A stretch of 64,000 nucleotides of DNA from Ilex aquifolium (GCA_951799425.1 OX637404.1:18314045-18378044); one strand, 5' to 3'. Shown: positions 1 through 11,113, numbered from the stretch's first letter. The notes: generated from the letters alone by a model not told the origin. Numbers and translations: made by a program.

Positions 1-206
1 GGACTTTGACGATATAAAGTCCTTTCTCAGGGATGATGTACCATGTAACATGATATTGGTTAACCTAAGTAATTCAAGGCTAAGTTAGGACAACCAAGTC
101 AATTGGCAAGAAATGTAGAGGATAGTATTGAGTCTGTAGTAGTGTTTGCAGAAACAGTAAAGTAGTTTAGATTTGATGGAAGGTCTATAAGCATCGAGCC
201 AGAAGA

Positions 207-449
207 TTGAGGGTAGATAGAGTGATATTACATCCACCCAAGAAAGAATTGTCTAAACACTTAAGGCCACTGTACATTCGAGCCCACATTGATGGTCAGC
301 CAGTTAACAAGATCTTAGTTGATAATTGGATAGTGGTGAATGTTTTGCCTCCAAGAATGCTGAAAGTTTTAGGCAAAGAAGAAAATGATTTGCTTCATAC
401 TGATATAACAGTCAGTAATTTTGTAGAGGACTCTTTTTCTGCAAAATGA
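207..449 (+). pseudogene. retropepsin-like aspartic protease fragment of gypsy element 1
   Basis: The 80-residue open stretch has the fold signature of plant gypsy proteases: HPPKKELSKHLRPLYIRAHI, then IDGQPVNKILVD, then VVNVLPPRML and KVLG. The catalytic triad, usually D-T/G-G/S-A just after KILVD, reads DNWIVVN. The active-site Asp is present, but the following Gly/Ser positions are replaced. It ends at a stop after residue 80. Upstream sequence (1-206) is probably the end of gag but is too decayed to name. Confidence 0.7.
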
Positions 450-1080
450 ACTTTGCTGGTGCAACTCCAAGTGGGTAATAAAGACACCTCAACAACATTT
501 TTTGTGGTGAATTCCTTATCCAACTCCAATGGTCTTCTGAGAAGAGATTAGATACATGCAAATGGCTATGTGCCATCATCCCTACACCAATCTTTAATCT
601 TTCTGTCAAATAATGACAATGCAGGAAGAAAAGGGATGAAAGTGCATTGGGCAGACGCTAACCCATTCCATGTAGATGTATACAATGTGGAATCTCACTT
701 CTCACCACAAAGGAACTTTAGTGAAAACTTTCATCAAATTTGTCATGACATGGCCAGGCTTGGTTTCCTACAACCAAGGCTTGAAATGAAAAAAGCCAAA
801 AACTTTGATGGGTAGAGTATACAAGAGGCTTTGAAATGGCAAGCTGATTGCTATTAAGGCCACACTAGCAAGGTTATTCACATATACCTTGGAAGAAAGA
901 ATAGAGGTAGCAAGAGGCGCCTCTGTCGATTGGGCTGAGTGCATATTAGAAGGTGGTTTAGGAAATATGAACTAGGAAATAAGATTAGAAGACCTTCAAT
1001 CTGCACTTGCAAGTTTAGATGATATAAATGCAGAAGTCCAAGATCCATTAGAGGAAGTAGACCTGGGAGCTGGTACTAAT

Positions 1081-2108
1081 AAGATACCTATCTATGTCTG
1101 TGCATCCTTAGAAACTCGTTTCAAGAAGAAATTGATTAAGTTGCTGAAAGATTTTACGGATTGCTTCGCATGGAGCTATGAAGAAATGCCTGGTATAGAT
1201 AGAACATTGCTGAAGCATAGACTTCCAATCAAGAATGGATTTCATGCTCATAAACAACCTCCCAGAAGGATGACTATCTAGGTGACGCTGCTAGTAAAAG
1301 AAGAGATTGAGAGGTTACTAAAAGCAAGATTCTTAAGGATTTCCAGAGATGTAGAGTGGCTTTCTAATATTGCTCTTGTAATTAAAAAGAAAAGTAGAAA
1401 AGTCAGAGTCTGTATAGACTTCAAAAATTTAAATACTGCAACTCCTAAGGATTAATATCTGATGCTTGTAGCAGACATCTTAATCAATTCTGTAGCTAGG
1501 CATGTTATTTTGACTTTTATGAATGGACATGATGATTATAATCAAATATTTATAGCAAAGGAAGATGTCTATAAAACTGCTTTTAGATGCCCAGGTGCAT
1601 TAGGGACCTACAAATGGGTTCTAATGCTATTTGGCCTTAAAAATGCAGGGGCTACTTACCAAAGGGCGATGAACTTTATCTTCCACAACATGATAGGAAA
1701 TTTATTAGAAGTATACATCGATGGTGTGGTTATCAAATCAGATAACCAAGAATCGCATTTGGAGAGCCTAAGAAAGGCTTTCTAGAGAATAAGAATGCAC
1801 AAGTTAAAAATGAATCCTTTAAAATGTGCATTTGGTGTTTCTACCAGCAATTTCCTGAGATTTTTAGTCCATTAGAAGGGAATTGAAGTAGATAAGAGCA
1901 AAGCCAGGGCCATCCTAAAAGCCCAAGTGCCAGCCAATAAAAAAGAATTACAGAGGTTTTTGGATCAGGTAAATTTCTTAAGGAGGTTCATTTCAAACCT
2001 TGCAGGGAAAACCGTAGCTTTTTCACCTTTGCTGAAGCTTAGATCAGAAGCTGATTTCAAATCGGAGGAGGTGCACCAAAAGGCCTTCGAAAAAAAATCA
2101 AAGAATAT
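1081..2108 (+). pseudogene. reverse transcriptase of gypsy element 1, inactive
   Basis: A nearly continuous frame with several stops gives the RT order. First comes the connector DCFAWSYEEMPGID, then EEIERLLKARFLR with VRVCIDFKNLN. Next are the motif around FMNGHDDYNQIFI (first catalytic Asp changed to Asn), FGLKNAGATYQRAMNFIF, and EVYIDGVVIKS. In that last motif the YVDD box reads YIDG, so one of its two Asp is lost. The thumb follows with KMNPLKCAFGV and LRRFISNLAG. Loss of two of three catalytic Asp plus stops means no activity. The best intact piece is 1462-1785. Confidence 0.85.
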
Positions 2109-2470
2109 TTGACAAGGCCTCTAGTGTTGATGCCACCTAAGGAAGGCAAGCCATTAAAACTATATATCTTAGCAGGGAAAAAGTCTATTGACAGCCTTTT
2201 AGCACAAGATAATGATCAAGGCCATGAGCAAGTAATTTACTACTTAAGTAGGAAATTAAACAACATGGAATGTAATTTTTCTTCGATAGAAAAGTTATGT
2301 TTGGCTTTGTATTTCTCTGCAATAAAATTAAGACATTATTTGCTCCCATTTATTGTATGCATTATCGCTTAGACTAATGCAGTCAAGTATATGCTCACAC
2401 GACCCTTGTTGAGGGGAAGAATGGGAAAATGGATTTTAATAGAATATTGCCTTTAATATGTGCCACAAAA
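2109..2470 (+). pseudogene. first (gypsy-type) RNase H of element 1
   Basis: The region reads PLKLYILAGKKSIDSLLAQ, then a short spacer and VIYYLSRKLNNMECNFSSIEK, then LCLALYFSAIKLRHYLL. This is the RNase H domain that directly follows RT in Ty3/gypsy elements. It would degrade the RNA strand of the RNA-DNA hybrid. After position 2372 the frame is cut by stops, though KYMLTRPLLRGRMGKW can still be followed. It is separated from RT only by a short frameshift near 2100. Confidence 0.75.
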
Positions 2471-2644
2471 GGCAATTAAAGGCCAACCTTGGCTAACTTT
2501 CTAGTAGACCACCCAAGTATCCTCATCGAAGGAGATTTGTGTGAAATAGGTAGCATATAATTAGCACCCTGGAAATTAATGTTCGATGGGTCTAAGACTA
2601 AAGGAGGAGTAGGAGCTGGGATTGTACTAGTATCACTAGAAGGT

Positions 2645-2819
2645 GGGCTTGTCAAAATCCGACACGACACGATTAACCGACACGAATTAAGCGGGTTTGG
2701 GTGAGACCTTAACGGGTTTGGGTGGTAAACGGGTTGACCCATCAAACACGTTTAATAAATGGGTCGTATTCGAGTGAGACCTATCAACCAGTTTACCCGT
2801 TTAAATAAATTTAATATAA

Positions 2820-2880
<61 letters not shown>

Positions 2881-3340
2881 ATGAATGAGTAAAGAAAAAA
2901 AAGTAAAGAAATTTTTTTTTTTAAAAAAAAGTAAGGACATCAGTAGGTAAGTGAAGCTTTGACCTTTGAGGCATTGAATTGCCTTTTGGCCATTTTCTTT
3001 GAATCCCACATCGACAAGGAGTGGAGATGAGAGACTTCATTTGCCTATAAAAAAGGTAGTGGGCTTCTCATCTTAGCCAACCTTTGTGGTGTGATTTTCA
3101 CGTGAGCTGAAATTTCTCCAATTGAGAAAAGTACAGTTGGAAGCAAAGAAATGGAATGTAAAAATTTGTTAAAATAATATTTTTTTTGTTATTTTTTTTA
3201 AACGGGTTAAACGAGTCGTGTCGTGTTACCCATTTAGTAAACGGTTCGTGTTCATGTTAAAAAAATTTATCCGTTTATTAAACCCGTCGTGTATGAGTTT
3301 ATATGTTTTTTACCCGTTACCCAACACGATTGACACCCCT
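2645..3340. mobile_element. Mutator-like MITE inserted in the second RNase H
   Basis: The 696-bp element is flanked by the 10-bp direct repeat ACTAGAAGGT (2635-2644 and 3341-3350). Its ends are inverted: GGGCTTGTCAA on the left and TTGACACCCCT on the right, which reads AGGGGTGTCAA on the other strand. A 9-10-bp TSD with this terminus fits a Mutator-like non-autonomous element. Both subterminal parts are full of CGGGTT/AACCCG and ACACGA motifs. The middle holds an (AT)n run at about 2828-2875. No transposase is encoded. Confidence 0.85.
3003..3053 (+). promoter_or_regulatory. snRNA-type USE plus TATA box inside the MITE
   Basis: ATCCCACATCG at 3003-3013 matches the plant snRNA upstream sequence element consensus RTCCCACATCG at every base. 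TATAAAAA starts at 3046, with 32 nt between them. In plants a spacing near 33 nt is the Pol II snRNA-gene arrangement. The sequence downstream is not a U1-U6 or U3 start, so the product, if any, is unknown. Confidence 0.5.
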
Positions 3341-3865
3341 ACTAGAAGGTAGGATGTTCCAATTTGCTTAACAATTGGATGAGACATGTGTTATGTCAAA
3401 CAACCAGACTGAATATAAGACTTTAATTATAGGCCTAGAAATAGCATTGGATATGAAGATTAAGAATCTGTCGGTTGTAGGAGATTCACAGTTGGTGATT
3501 AAGCAAGTGCAAGGTTGGTATAAATGTAATCACTTTGCATTAGAAAAATACATTACAAGAGTGCAGTCCCTAATATAGGGTTTCGAGGATGTTCAGTTTG
3601 AACATGTTATGAGACTTCATAATGGAAATGCCAATGAGATTGCCCAAGCAGCCTCTGGGTTAAAATTCCAGAAAGATTGAATGAAAGGATCATAAAAATC
3701 CAAAAAAGGCATTTGCCAACAGTAATGGCATGGCCAGTTGATGTCCTAGCTATTGAGATTGAAGAAACGGATTGGAGGTATCCTATTATCAAATATCTGC
3801 AAGATCCATCTCAAAAAACAGAAAGAATTACTAGAAATTGAACTACAAAATATGCCATTTTAGAA

Positions 3866-5042
3866 GAACAATTGTTTAGAAGAACACCAGAAGGACTAAT
3901 GTTGTTGTGTATCAACAAGCTAGATGCTATGAAAATTATGGCAGAGATCCATGAAGGAATTTGTGGTTCTCATTAGTCAGGTGAAAGATAAGATGGTTAA
4001 TCTATAGGTATGAACAATATTGGCCAACTATGAGAAAGGACTGCATCACTTATGTGAAGGGATGTCAGGCTTATCAGAACCATGGACCAATTCAGAAGGT
4101 CCCTGTTATTGAATTACATTCAATTGTAAAGTCATGGCCATTGAAGGGTTGGACAATGGATTTGATTGGTTAAATTTACCTTGGCTCATCAAAATAACAT
4201 TCCTATATAATAGTGGCCATTGATTATTTTTACAAAGTGGGCTGAGATAGTACCCATGAAATTAGTAGATCAACAAAAAGTAATTGGCTTTATTAAGGAA
4301 TACATTGTTTGTAGGTTTGGATTGCCTCAAACAATTACTGTCGATCAAGTAACGATGTTCACATGGGTAGAAATAACAAAGTTTGCATCTGAACATGTGA
4401 TATAAATGTTGAACTCATCACCCTATTATGCTCAGGCCAATGGGCAAGTAGAATTGACTAACAAAACATTGAAATCAATCTTATAAAAAATTATAGAAGA
4501 TAACCCAAGGCCGTAGCATGAATCATTGAAAAATGCTTTGTGGGCATATAGAACTTCAAAGAAGTCTAGTACAGGAAAGACACCATTCGAATTGGTGTAC
4601 GAGCATGATGTTGTGATACCTGTGGAGATAACAATAAAATCAAGAAGCGTGTTAGAGCACCAAGGTATGTCGACAGAAACATATTCTCAAGCTATGTTCC
4701 TTGAATTGGAGGACATGGAAGAGAATCGACTAGAAGCATTGGACCACATCCAAATACAGAAAAAGAAAATAAAAAGGACTTATAATAAAAAAATTTAAGT
4801 CCAAAAGTTTTTCAAAAGGAGATTTAATGTGGAAAGTCATCTTGCCTTTGGGAAGTAAAGACAAGGAATATGGCAAGTGGTCTCCTACTTGGGAGGGACC
4901 CTTCAAGGTAGGAAAAATATTAAGAGGTGGAGCCTACCACTTACAGTCTTTAGAGGGAGAATGGCCTAGGAAACCCATAAATGGAAGATATTTAAAAAGA
5001 TATTATCCAAGCATGTGGGATTCTTATAATATTAATTATTAA
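3866..5042 (+). pseudogene. integrase of gypsy element 1, broken
   Basis: Integrase can be followed across many stops. The N-terminal part reads EQLFRRTPEGLMLLCINK with EIHEGICGSH. The core has IFTKWAEIVPMKLVDQQK, GLPQTITVDQ and YYAQANGQVELTNKTLKSIL. Next come NALWAYRTSKKSSTGKTPFE with LVYEHDV. The C-terminal part reads PTWEGPFKVGKILRGGAYHL and NGRYLKRYY. The second Asp (VDQ) and the catalytic Glu (NGQVE) remain. The first Asp lies in a frameshifted stretch before IFTKW. Three partial open pieces are 4220-4405, 4526-4798 and 4827-5042. Confidence 0.85.
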
Positions 5043-5234
5043 AAAAATAGAATTGCCAAAGAAATAAAAGGGAATTGAAAAAAATATATTCCTGAAAAAT
5101 TTGCTTATAAAGTAAATGGCCACAAGGTTTGGCCATTCCATAGAACATAGTCACAATTACAAGAAGCCAACAAACAAATAAAACAATCTGCCAAGAAAAG
5201 TGTCGTTAATGTCTTTTTTGAGCTTTGCTTCTCC

Positions 5235-7157
5235 TTAAAATGGGCCAGAGGGAGTCTCCACATCAGAAGAAGGTTCAGTAGTGGCAAGAACTCTGGTGGC
5301 AATAGTTTCTGGGAGAGTTGGGGAGGAGGTTGAGTCAGTTTCAGTTGTTGTCACCTCACCAATTATCTGTGGAGATGGCATGGAAGAAGAACCCCCTAGT
5401 TCTTTCAATTGATGCTTTTTTCGAGATGAATTTTCCCCAATGGCAATATCAGTTAAATGTTCATTCACAAGGAGACGTTCAACTGTAAAAGAGAAACCAG
5501 AAGGGAAAAACGCAGAAGTTGTTGCTTTAAGTTCATCCAACAAGCGCATAGACAGGAAAAACGCAGAAGTTGTTGCTTTAAGTTCATCCAACAAGCGCAT
5601 AGACAGGAAAAATAGATCGTTGAGTTTTCAATTGGTAAATCTTAACCTAGATATATGACCATCTAAGTGGTCATTGAATATCAAGGTAGAAGTATGCTAC
5701 CACCAATTAATGAAAAAGGGAGAGACAAATGGTTCCCCATACAGGCGCTCGAAGTGAAAAGTTTTTAAAACCTTATTATAGGTTGATGAGATCAGTTGGA
5801 TAGCGTAAAGATCTCTTAGTATAACCCTATTGTTAGCATGTTCATCAATAAGAGGATGCATAAAAGGTACATGAATACTTTGGTTAACACCAAATTGTCT
5901 GGCAATCTGGTTGGGGGAGTAAGATTCAAAGTTACAACGACTATACTTTGAATCATGAACAACACCACCAACATGAAGGTAACGAGGAAGAAGAATGTTT
6001 CCCCAAAAGTTGTGAAAGAAAGTGACTTTCTCATCAGAAGGATCGATGGAGCCATCAAAAAATTCGTTAATACGGGGAGAGGAATTAAGGCATTCAGAGA
6101 AAGGTAAAAAAAGGGGAAGATACCTGGCAAACTCCAAATCATGGAATGCTTTGAAATAGAAGTTGAAGTCCTTGTATAGTGATGAAGGTACTGACACAAG
6201 GAAGTAATGGACATAATTGAGAGGACAAAACTTTGGAAAGGGAAGATACTCGATGGCCCAAGTTTAAGGAAAGTAGCCAGAGAGGACCTCCACAAAGATC
6301 ATCGATACCTCTCTCAACCATGTCGAAAAGGCCTTTATAAAGAGCTCCTAAAACAAAGGGGGCTAAAGGCAAAATGTGACGATCGACGAGAAGAATAACA
6401 ATGCTATGGTATTCAGTCGTGACTTGAAGATTAGGGACACAAAGGACAAAGAGATAGAGCGAATGTAGAAGGAAAGCAATATGTTCTTCATAGGAAGGGG
6501 GCCAAAATATGGCTTACAGAAAAAGGAGACATGGTTGGAATAGCTAAAATTGTTAGGGATATCTACCAAGATGCGATTTGGTTTCAAGATTACAGTTACC
6601 TCAATACCAGTTTATGGAAGCCCTGTTAAGTGCATGACATCGAGAATGGAAGGAGGCATCATGCCAAGAGAAAGGATCATGGCATTATAAGAATTTGACC
6701 AGAAACAGAGTGTTGCGCCTATGAGCCAGCGATTCATAAAAAAAGGACAAATAGAGAGCTTAATTTGTTCATAGATCCTTTGTTCTTTCTATTGGTCAAA
6801 GAAATGCACCTCCATTCATGTCACCCAGTCAGACCATTGTTGGTTTGGGTCAATCCAATTTTTCAAAGGAGTAAGCCCTTAATCCCAATGCCTCCATTGA
6901 AGATGGGGGTGATGAAGTGTTAAGGTTTCTCCATGAGCAATAGGGTAGCATTCAGACAATGTTCGAAGCATGGTGAATTTGAAGGCTGAATCTAGAGCAA
7001 AGTTGGCCCCAGGATCTTTAGAGGGGATAATGATTCGATCATCAATTGAATACCGAATGACATATCTGAGGCTTGCAGAGAACCGAAGAGTAGGAGGCAT
7101 GCTTGGAAAGGAGCTAGCAAGGATAGAGCAACTTGTTTTCCATTTGGATGCCATCAA
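5235..7157 (-). pseudogene. antisense ORF with plant-mobile-domain-like sequence (Tat aORF)
   Basis: Reading the minus strand from 7157 to 5235, several frames join into one protein-like tract. Recognisable pieces are MMPPSILDVMHLTGLP near 6640 and SYSPNQIARQFGVNQSIHVP near 5900. Both resemble conserved stretches of the plant mobile domain (PMD) family. The longest clean piece is 5697-6197. The C-terminal piece (5235-5600) contains a perfect 17-residue duplication. An antisense ORF in this position, between integrase and 3' LTR, is known in Tat-lineage elements. At least three frame breaks make it a pseudogene. Its function in retrotransposons is not established. Confidence 0.65.
5506..5607. 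repeat. perfect 51-bp tandem duplication
   Basis: Two head-to-tail copies of 51 bp (5506-5556 and 5557-5607) with no difference seen. 51 is a multiple of three, so in the antisense frame it adds exactly 17 residues (MRLLDELKATTSAFFLS, repeated as far as FF). Identity of the copies suggests the duplication is younger than the decay of the surrounding element. Confidence 0.9.
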
Positions 7158-7415
7158 AAAATCAAGGAGAAGTTTAAAATTGAGAACAAGCCAAGGAAGA
7201 TTACAGAAGTAAAGCTAATAAGAACAATACGGATAAAAATTTAAATAGGTGTGTTAAGGGTTTTCTGGCGGTAACTGACTGTTCATTTGCCCATTCGAAA
7301 TAAATAGATTAGTTGTTGAAAGACATCTAAAGAAGGCAATGAGAAAAGACAACGGACGTGATGGTTCATTCACTTGGCTTGATTAAGGAATATACCCAAT
7401 TAAATGAGGAGGCAT

Positions 7416-7979
7416 TGTTTGGACCTAAAATACAACTTGTAAGAACATTCGATGCATGTGTTGTTGACAAGTCTGAAATCATTAAGAGGTCACCATGTGT
7501 CAAGAGTTGAAAAAAAAAAAGCGGGAAGCAACCAGTCACAGTTCTGGTTTGAAAAAGGAAATAACTTTTTAGGAGTTACGAAATCAAATAACTGTCCATA
7601 AGGGAGAAACCGTTGAGAGAAGTGGCTATAAAAGAGGAAAAGGAGGAAGAAGAACAACAACTCAAACCCTCCACAAGACCCATGATCAGGGCATTTAGGA
7701 GTAGTATTAGAGTTAGTTTTTAGAAAGTAGTTAGTGTTGTAATCAAAGGCTATTAAATCAGTCACTTTGTAACTGAAACCCACTCAATTGAATTAATAAA
7801 GACATATTTATTTGTTAGTTCAGTATTTTATGTGTTTGGTTATCGAATTTCATCCAAGGAAGTCCTGAAACAAAGTAGTAGAACTCATTCACAAGCAATC
7901 GTCTAAGAGCTGTATGTCGACTGAGGCATTTATGTTGATCGCAACAGATTTTAGAGCAACACATACCCATAACAAAACA
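7416..7979 (+). repeat. probable 3' LTR of gypsy element 1
   Basis: A purine-rich tract with GAGGAGGCAT at about 7405-7415 is followed by TGTTTGGACC, a plausible LTR start. Inside are a TATA-like CTATAAAAGAG near 7625 and an AATAAAG near 7795, which fit promoter and polyadenylation signals. The end near AACAAAACA (about 7979) is a guess, because the other LTR is outside the window. Confidence 0.5.
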
Positions 7980-8203
7980 TGTGGTAACTACATCACGCAC
8001 AAGTGGAATTTTGTTATTAGATGATGATACAATATGTGTGCCACTAATAACATTACATCACTGTTATACTGATACTCATGTGTCGGGTGGCAAAAATAGT
8101 GCATTGTCAAATTTTCAAAAAAAAATGATACATTTTCACGTATCTGACAAAATAAGTTGTGTGGTGAGTTTTTATTAGGTGTAGACACCACATGATACTG
8201 TCA

Positions 8204-8849
8204 CAGGCGAATTTACACTGGGGGCAGTGGGGACAACTGTCCCCAGTGCAATTCTCAAAAACATTTGGGTTCATTTAAAAATTTTAAATTGTTTTAGAAT
8301 TTGTCTCCACTAAAAAAAAGTTAAAATATTATGGGCACTTTTATACTTGAATAATATTCTTGAGACCTAAAAATTTGACATAATTTATTGACCTAATTAT
8401 GTTTCAAAGTGATATATGGTTCCAATAGGAAGTCCACGAGGTTCAACGAATTGTAACTAAAATAATAATTTTAGACCATATTAGTCGCCTTATAATTAGG
8501 TCATCAAATTAAATTAATTTTTATATCCAAATAACATTATTCTTTATGTTTTAGTGAATATGTGGGATTCTTTGACTTAAAAAATCATATACACAATTCT
8601 TTCATATGATTTAATGTCATGACTCTATAGTGCGTGCACATGTCCCAATAACAAATTAAAAATCGGACTTGAAATTTGAAATTCTAATTTTAAAATTATA
8701 GCTTTAGCTTCCAAACCCTCTAATTAAACCTAAATATCTACAAATTAATTAACATGTTTACGATATAATTAAATAGTCTTAGCATTATGATTTTAATTTA
8801 ACAATAAGAGATTGCCCCCACTAAACAAAAGTTCTAACTCCGCCCCCGG
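8204..8849. mobile_element. hAT-like non-autonomous element remnant
   Basis: The left end CAGGCGAATTTA and the right end TCCGCCCCCGG (CCGGGGGCGGA on the other strand) are degenerate versions of a CAGGGGCGGA-type terminus. Just inside lie GGGGGCAGTGGGG and, at the right, GCCCCCACTAAAC, also in inverted relation. Flanks ATACTGTCA and ACACTGCAT could be a decayed 8-bp TSD. The interior is AT-rich with no ORF. Ends and class are uncertain. Confidence 0.4.
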
Positions 8850-9735
8850 ACACTGCATGTGACACTAAATTTTTTTTCACCAGGGTGGGATTCAAACTAC
8901 CCATAATACACATTCACTCAATTTCACTTCATATTATTACCATGTAATAATGGTGGAGCAATTAGTGAGGATGGGAGTCTACTTAAATTCATAATTAATA
9001 ATTTATCATTGAGGCAACATGTGCTAGTGGCAGTCCAAATCTGCTGAGATGAGGATGAAGCCTACATGGAAGTAATTAATGTAATGATATTGAATTTCAA
9101 AGTACATCAGGCTGTCTAAAGGGGAGAGAAATTGTGTAAAACAATAAATCACCAAATCCATATGCACACACAAAAACATACCATACAATTGAAATAAATA
9201 GATAAACTAAAGAGAAATATATTGATCTTTTTGGTTTGATAGATGGGGCCATCTTTGTTTTTTTGCATTAAACATTTATCAGATCTATTGGATTAAGATA
9301 ATTGTTCTCTAAATTGATCATTTGTGGGGTGGGGGTAATCACAAAATGGACGGATATGATGATTCTAAGATATTGACAGCCCTGTTTCTGAAGACACTAA
9401 GCTGATCACCAGACTTTAATAGTGAATATATATTTTAAGATTCCAAACTTTCTCGAAAGAGACTCCAAATTATTCCAAGTTTAGAATCTCGTAAGAGGCA
9501 TCCTAATTTACTTGATGTACATGTGTTACAAGTGATTGAGTGCATTCTGAATTGATACAAGAACCGCAAATACAAAGAACCACGAGTACAAAGGGCATAT
9601 AATTGAGTTCGACTTTGATCATTACAACAATTAAAGCACAAGAACAAAACAAATCACAGGAAGGGTAATATTTATAAGAAGCAAACTGGAGTAGCAATCA
9701 TAAGCTAGCACCACCTGAAATGAAGTAGAACTGTG
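8850..9735. other. intergenic, nothing recognised
   Basis: AT-rich sequence downstream of the host gene. It should include the 3' UTR and terminator of the minus-strand gene at 9736-10068, but I see no clear polyadenylation signal to place its end. Short ORFs here (for example 9435-9697) are shadows. Confidence 0.5.
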
Positions 9736-10068
9736 TCAAACACCATCAAGGGCCTTACCACCATTGCTTTCTTTCTCGTCCACCTTCTCACCCGATACCC
9801 CCTCGTCCCCGGCCACGCACCGGCTGCATCGACGCTTCAACCACAGAAAACAGCCTACATGCTTGATACTTTCCAGAGGCGTCACCGCCCGACCCTTGCA
9901 AATCCTACTTAAAACACATGACAGAATGGCTAGAACAGTAAGCACAGAAATGACTGCAAAGAATGGGCCAATAGACCCTGAAGCAGCACTGCTCGATACG
10001 GCTTCTGGATTAGGCACTGTGTCCTGAGACTGCTGCTCCTCAGGCAAGGGTGACGATTCTGTTGCCAT
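9736..10068 (-). CDS. small single-pass membrane protein, uncharacterised plant family
   Basis: A 110-residue intronless frame starting MATESSPLPEEQ. The N-terminal 30 residues are acidic and Ser/Pro-rich with no signal peptide. One strong hydrophobic segment follows (about residues 33-53, GPFFAVISVLTVLAILSCVL). After it comes a basic, Cys-rich patch, RICKGRAVTPLESIKHVGCF then LWLKRRCSRC, and an acidic tail. The Cys near the membrane could be lipid-modified (inference). The frame is open 22 codons further upstream. I prefer the internal Met at 10068 because the upstream extension is hydrophobic, overlaps the likely 5' UTR and does not fit the charged start. GC content is clearly above the flanks. 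It resembles small plant membrane proteins annotated as unknown; I cannot give a function. It is the only intact host gene I can support. Confidence 0.7.
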   Translation of the reverse strand: MATESSPLPEEQQSQDTVPNPEAVSSSAASGSIGPFFAVISVLTVLAILSCVLSRICKGRAVTPLESIKHVGCFLWLKRRCSRCVAGDEGVSGEKVDEKESNGGKALDGV

Positions 10069-10141
10069 CACAATTAAAGTTAGGATTAACAACTGCCCAA
10101 TTGAAGGAATTATATATGCAAAGTCTGTGATCACTCAGTAC

Positions 10142-10150
10142 TATATATAT
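10142..10150 (-). promoter_or_regulatory. TATA box of the small membrane protein gene
   Basis: On the minus strand TATATATA lies about 75 nt upstream of the chosen ATG (10068). A start site about 30 nt downstream would give a 5' UTR of roughly 40-45 nt and supports the internal Met. AT-rich sequence makes chance matches possible. Confidence 0.4.
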
Positions 10151-11113
10151 AAAAATATTAACCAAAAGCACTTCTATTAACCCTTTTAAGTGTCCCCCTC
10201 TTTGGGATTGGGGTTGGGGTCGATCCATGTCAAAGACAAATATTGATCTCTTATGTGTCTTTCTTTTTGATAACTTACTATACTCTTCTTTGTTCCTCTC
10301 TTTTGGGTTACATCCTACTCGTATTTCGGACTATAGTGGTATGCTTAAACTTTCTTTAACCACCCTTTAGTTGTATGAGTGGGCAACACCATGGAAAGGC
10401 AGTGGAAAGACACATTGTATATTAAAGCTTTCATGCGTGTATTTGGATGGGCTTATTTAAAAAAAGAAAAAGAAAACAGGTCTTTTCCGTAAAAGTAAAT
10501 CCCATGTGGCTTGCTTTGATCTTTGATCTTTTATATATATTTTTCATTGTGATGATAACATGATAAAGTTCCAATATTCGAACCTTACCAAATAAGTCTT
10601 TATTCAAGGCTTTGTGGGTCAGACTTATTTTGCTGGGACATTAATTATATGGGTAAGCCTTACGGTGTAGATGATTAGTACCGTACTTCTATTAATCTTG
10701 ATCATTCATTTTAAATTGAACGATCTATAACTATTGATTGAACAAATGATAAAGTAACAAGTAATTATAGAATAAAAAAATGTAAATGTGGCACCTTTTT
10801 ATTGGTCAAAAAATGGAGGAAGTATTTTTTGGTACCAGAATGCCTGCTCGATTTGATATTAGTTGAACTTCAATGCCCTGTTTTCATTCTCAGATGTGAT
10901 AAGGCTTGTCATATTAGCAACGGAAACATGGCAAGAAAAAATCATACGAAATTCCCCATATGCTTTTTTTTTTTTTTTATATTTATGGCATGGAGATCTC
11001 GTTTATAGATAATATTTCTTAAAACGGACAACTATAAATTTTTTTTTTTTTTTAATAATGTGTGGTATATATTCACATCTATTCGCATTAATGCCCAAAA
11101 GGGATGTGGATAA
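10151..11113. other. intergenic, nothing recognised
   Basis: Upstream region of the membrane-protein gene up to the copia 5' LTR. It is AT-rich with poly-T runs at about 10968 and 11040. No ORF with a recognisable product and no clear mobile-element end is seen. Confidence 0.5.

Larger units (their letters stand above)
2565..3660 (+). pseudogene. second (archaeal-type) RNase H of element 1, split by a MITE
   Basis: A second RNase H lies between the first RNase H and integrase. Its start, WKLMFDGSKTKGGVGAGIVL, ends at about 2644. It resumes at 3351 and continues with NNQTEYKTLIIGLEIALDM, then VVGDSQLVIKQVQGW and HNGNANEIAQAASGL. The FDGS, E and GDSQLV positions match the catalytic residues of this domain class. 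A 696-bp Mutator-like MITE with a 10-bp TSD sits inside it. Dual RNase H is a published trait of the Tat lineage and is the main reason for that assignment. Confidence 0.8.
1..7979 (+). mobile_element. Ty3/gypsy retrotransposon, Tat-like lineage, decayed, 5' part outside window
   Basis: Protease, reverse transcriptase, RNase H, a second RNase H and integrase remnants follow in gypsy order on the plus strand. They are followed by an antisense ORF, a purine-rich tract and a probable 3' LTR. A second RNase H and an antisense ORF between integrase and the 3' LTR are known traits of the Tat lineage. The 5' LTR and most of gag would lie left of position 1, so the TSD cannot be read. Every domain has several stops and frameshifts, so this is an old, dead copy. 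The right end at about 7979 is estimated. Confidence 0.85.

Noticed and set aside
5816-6295. 159-codon minus-strand ORF overlapping the antisense PMD-like frame
   Set aside because: A shadow in another frame of 5697-6197, which carries the recognisable motif.
8880-9000. SINE with B-box-like GGGATTCAAACT
   Set aside because: No A box, no poly-A or TSD seen around it.
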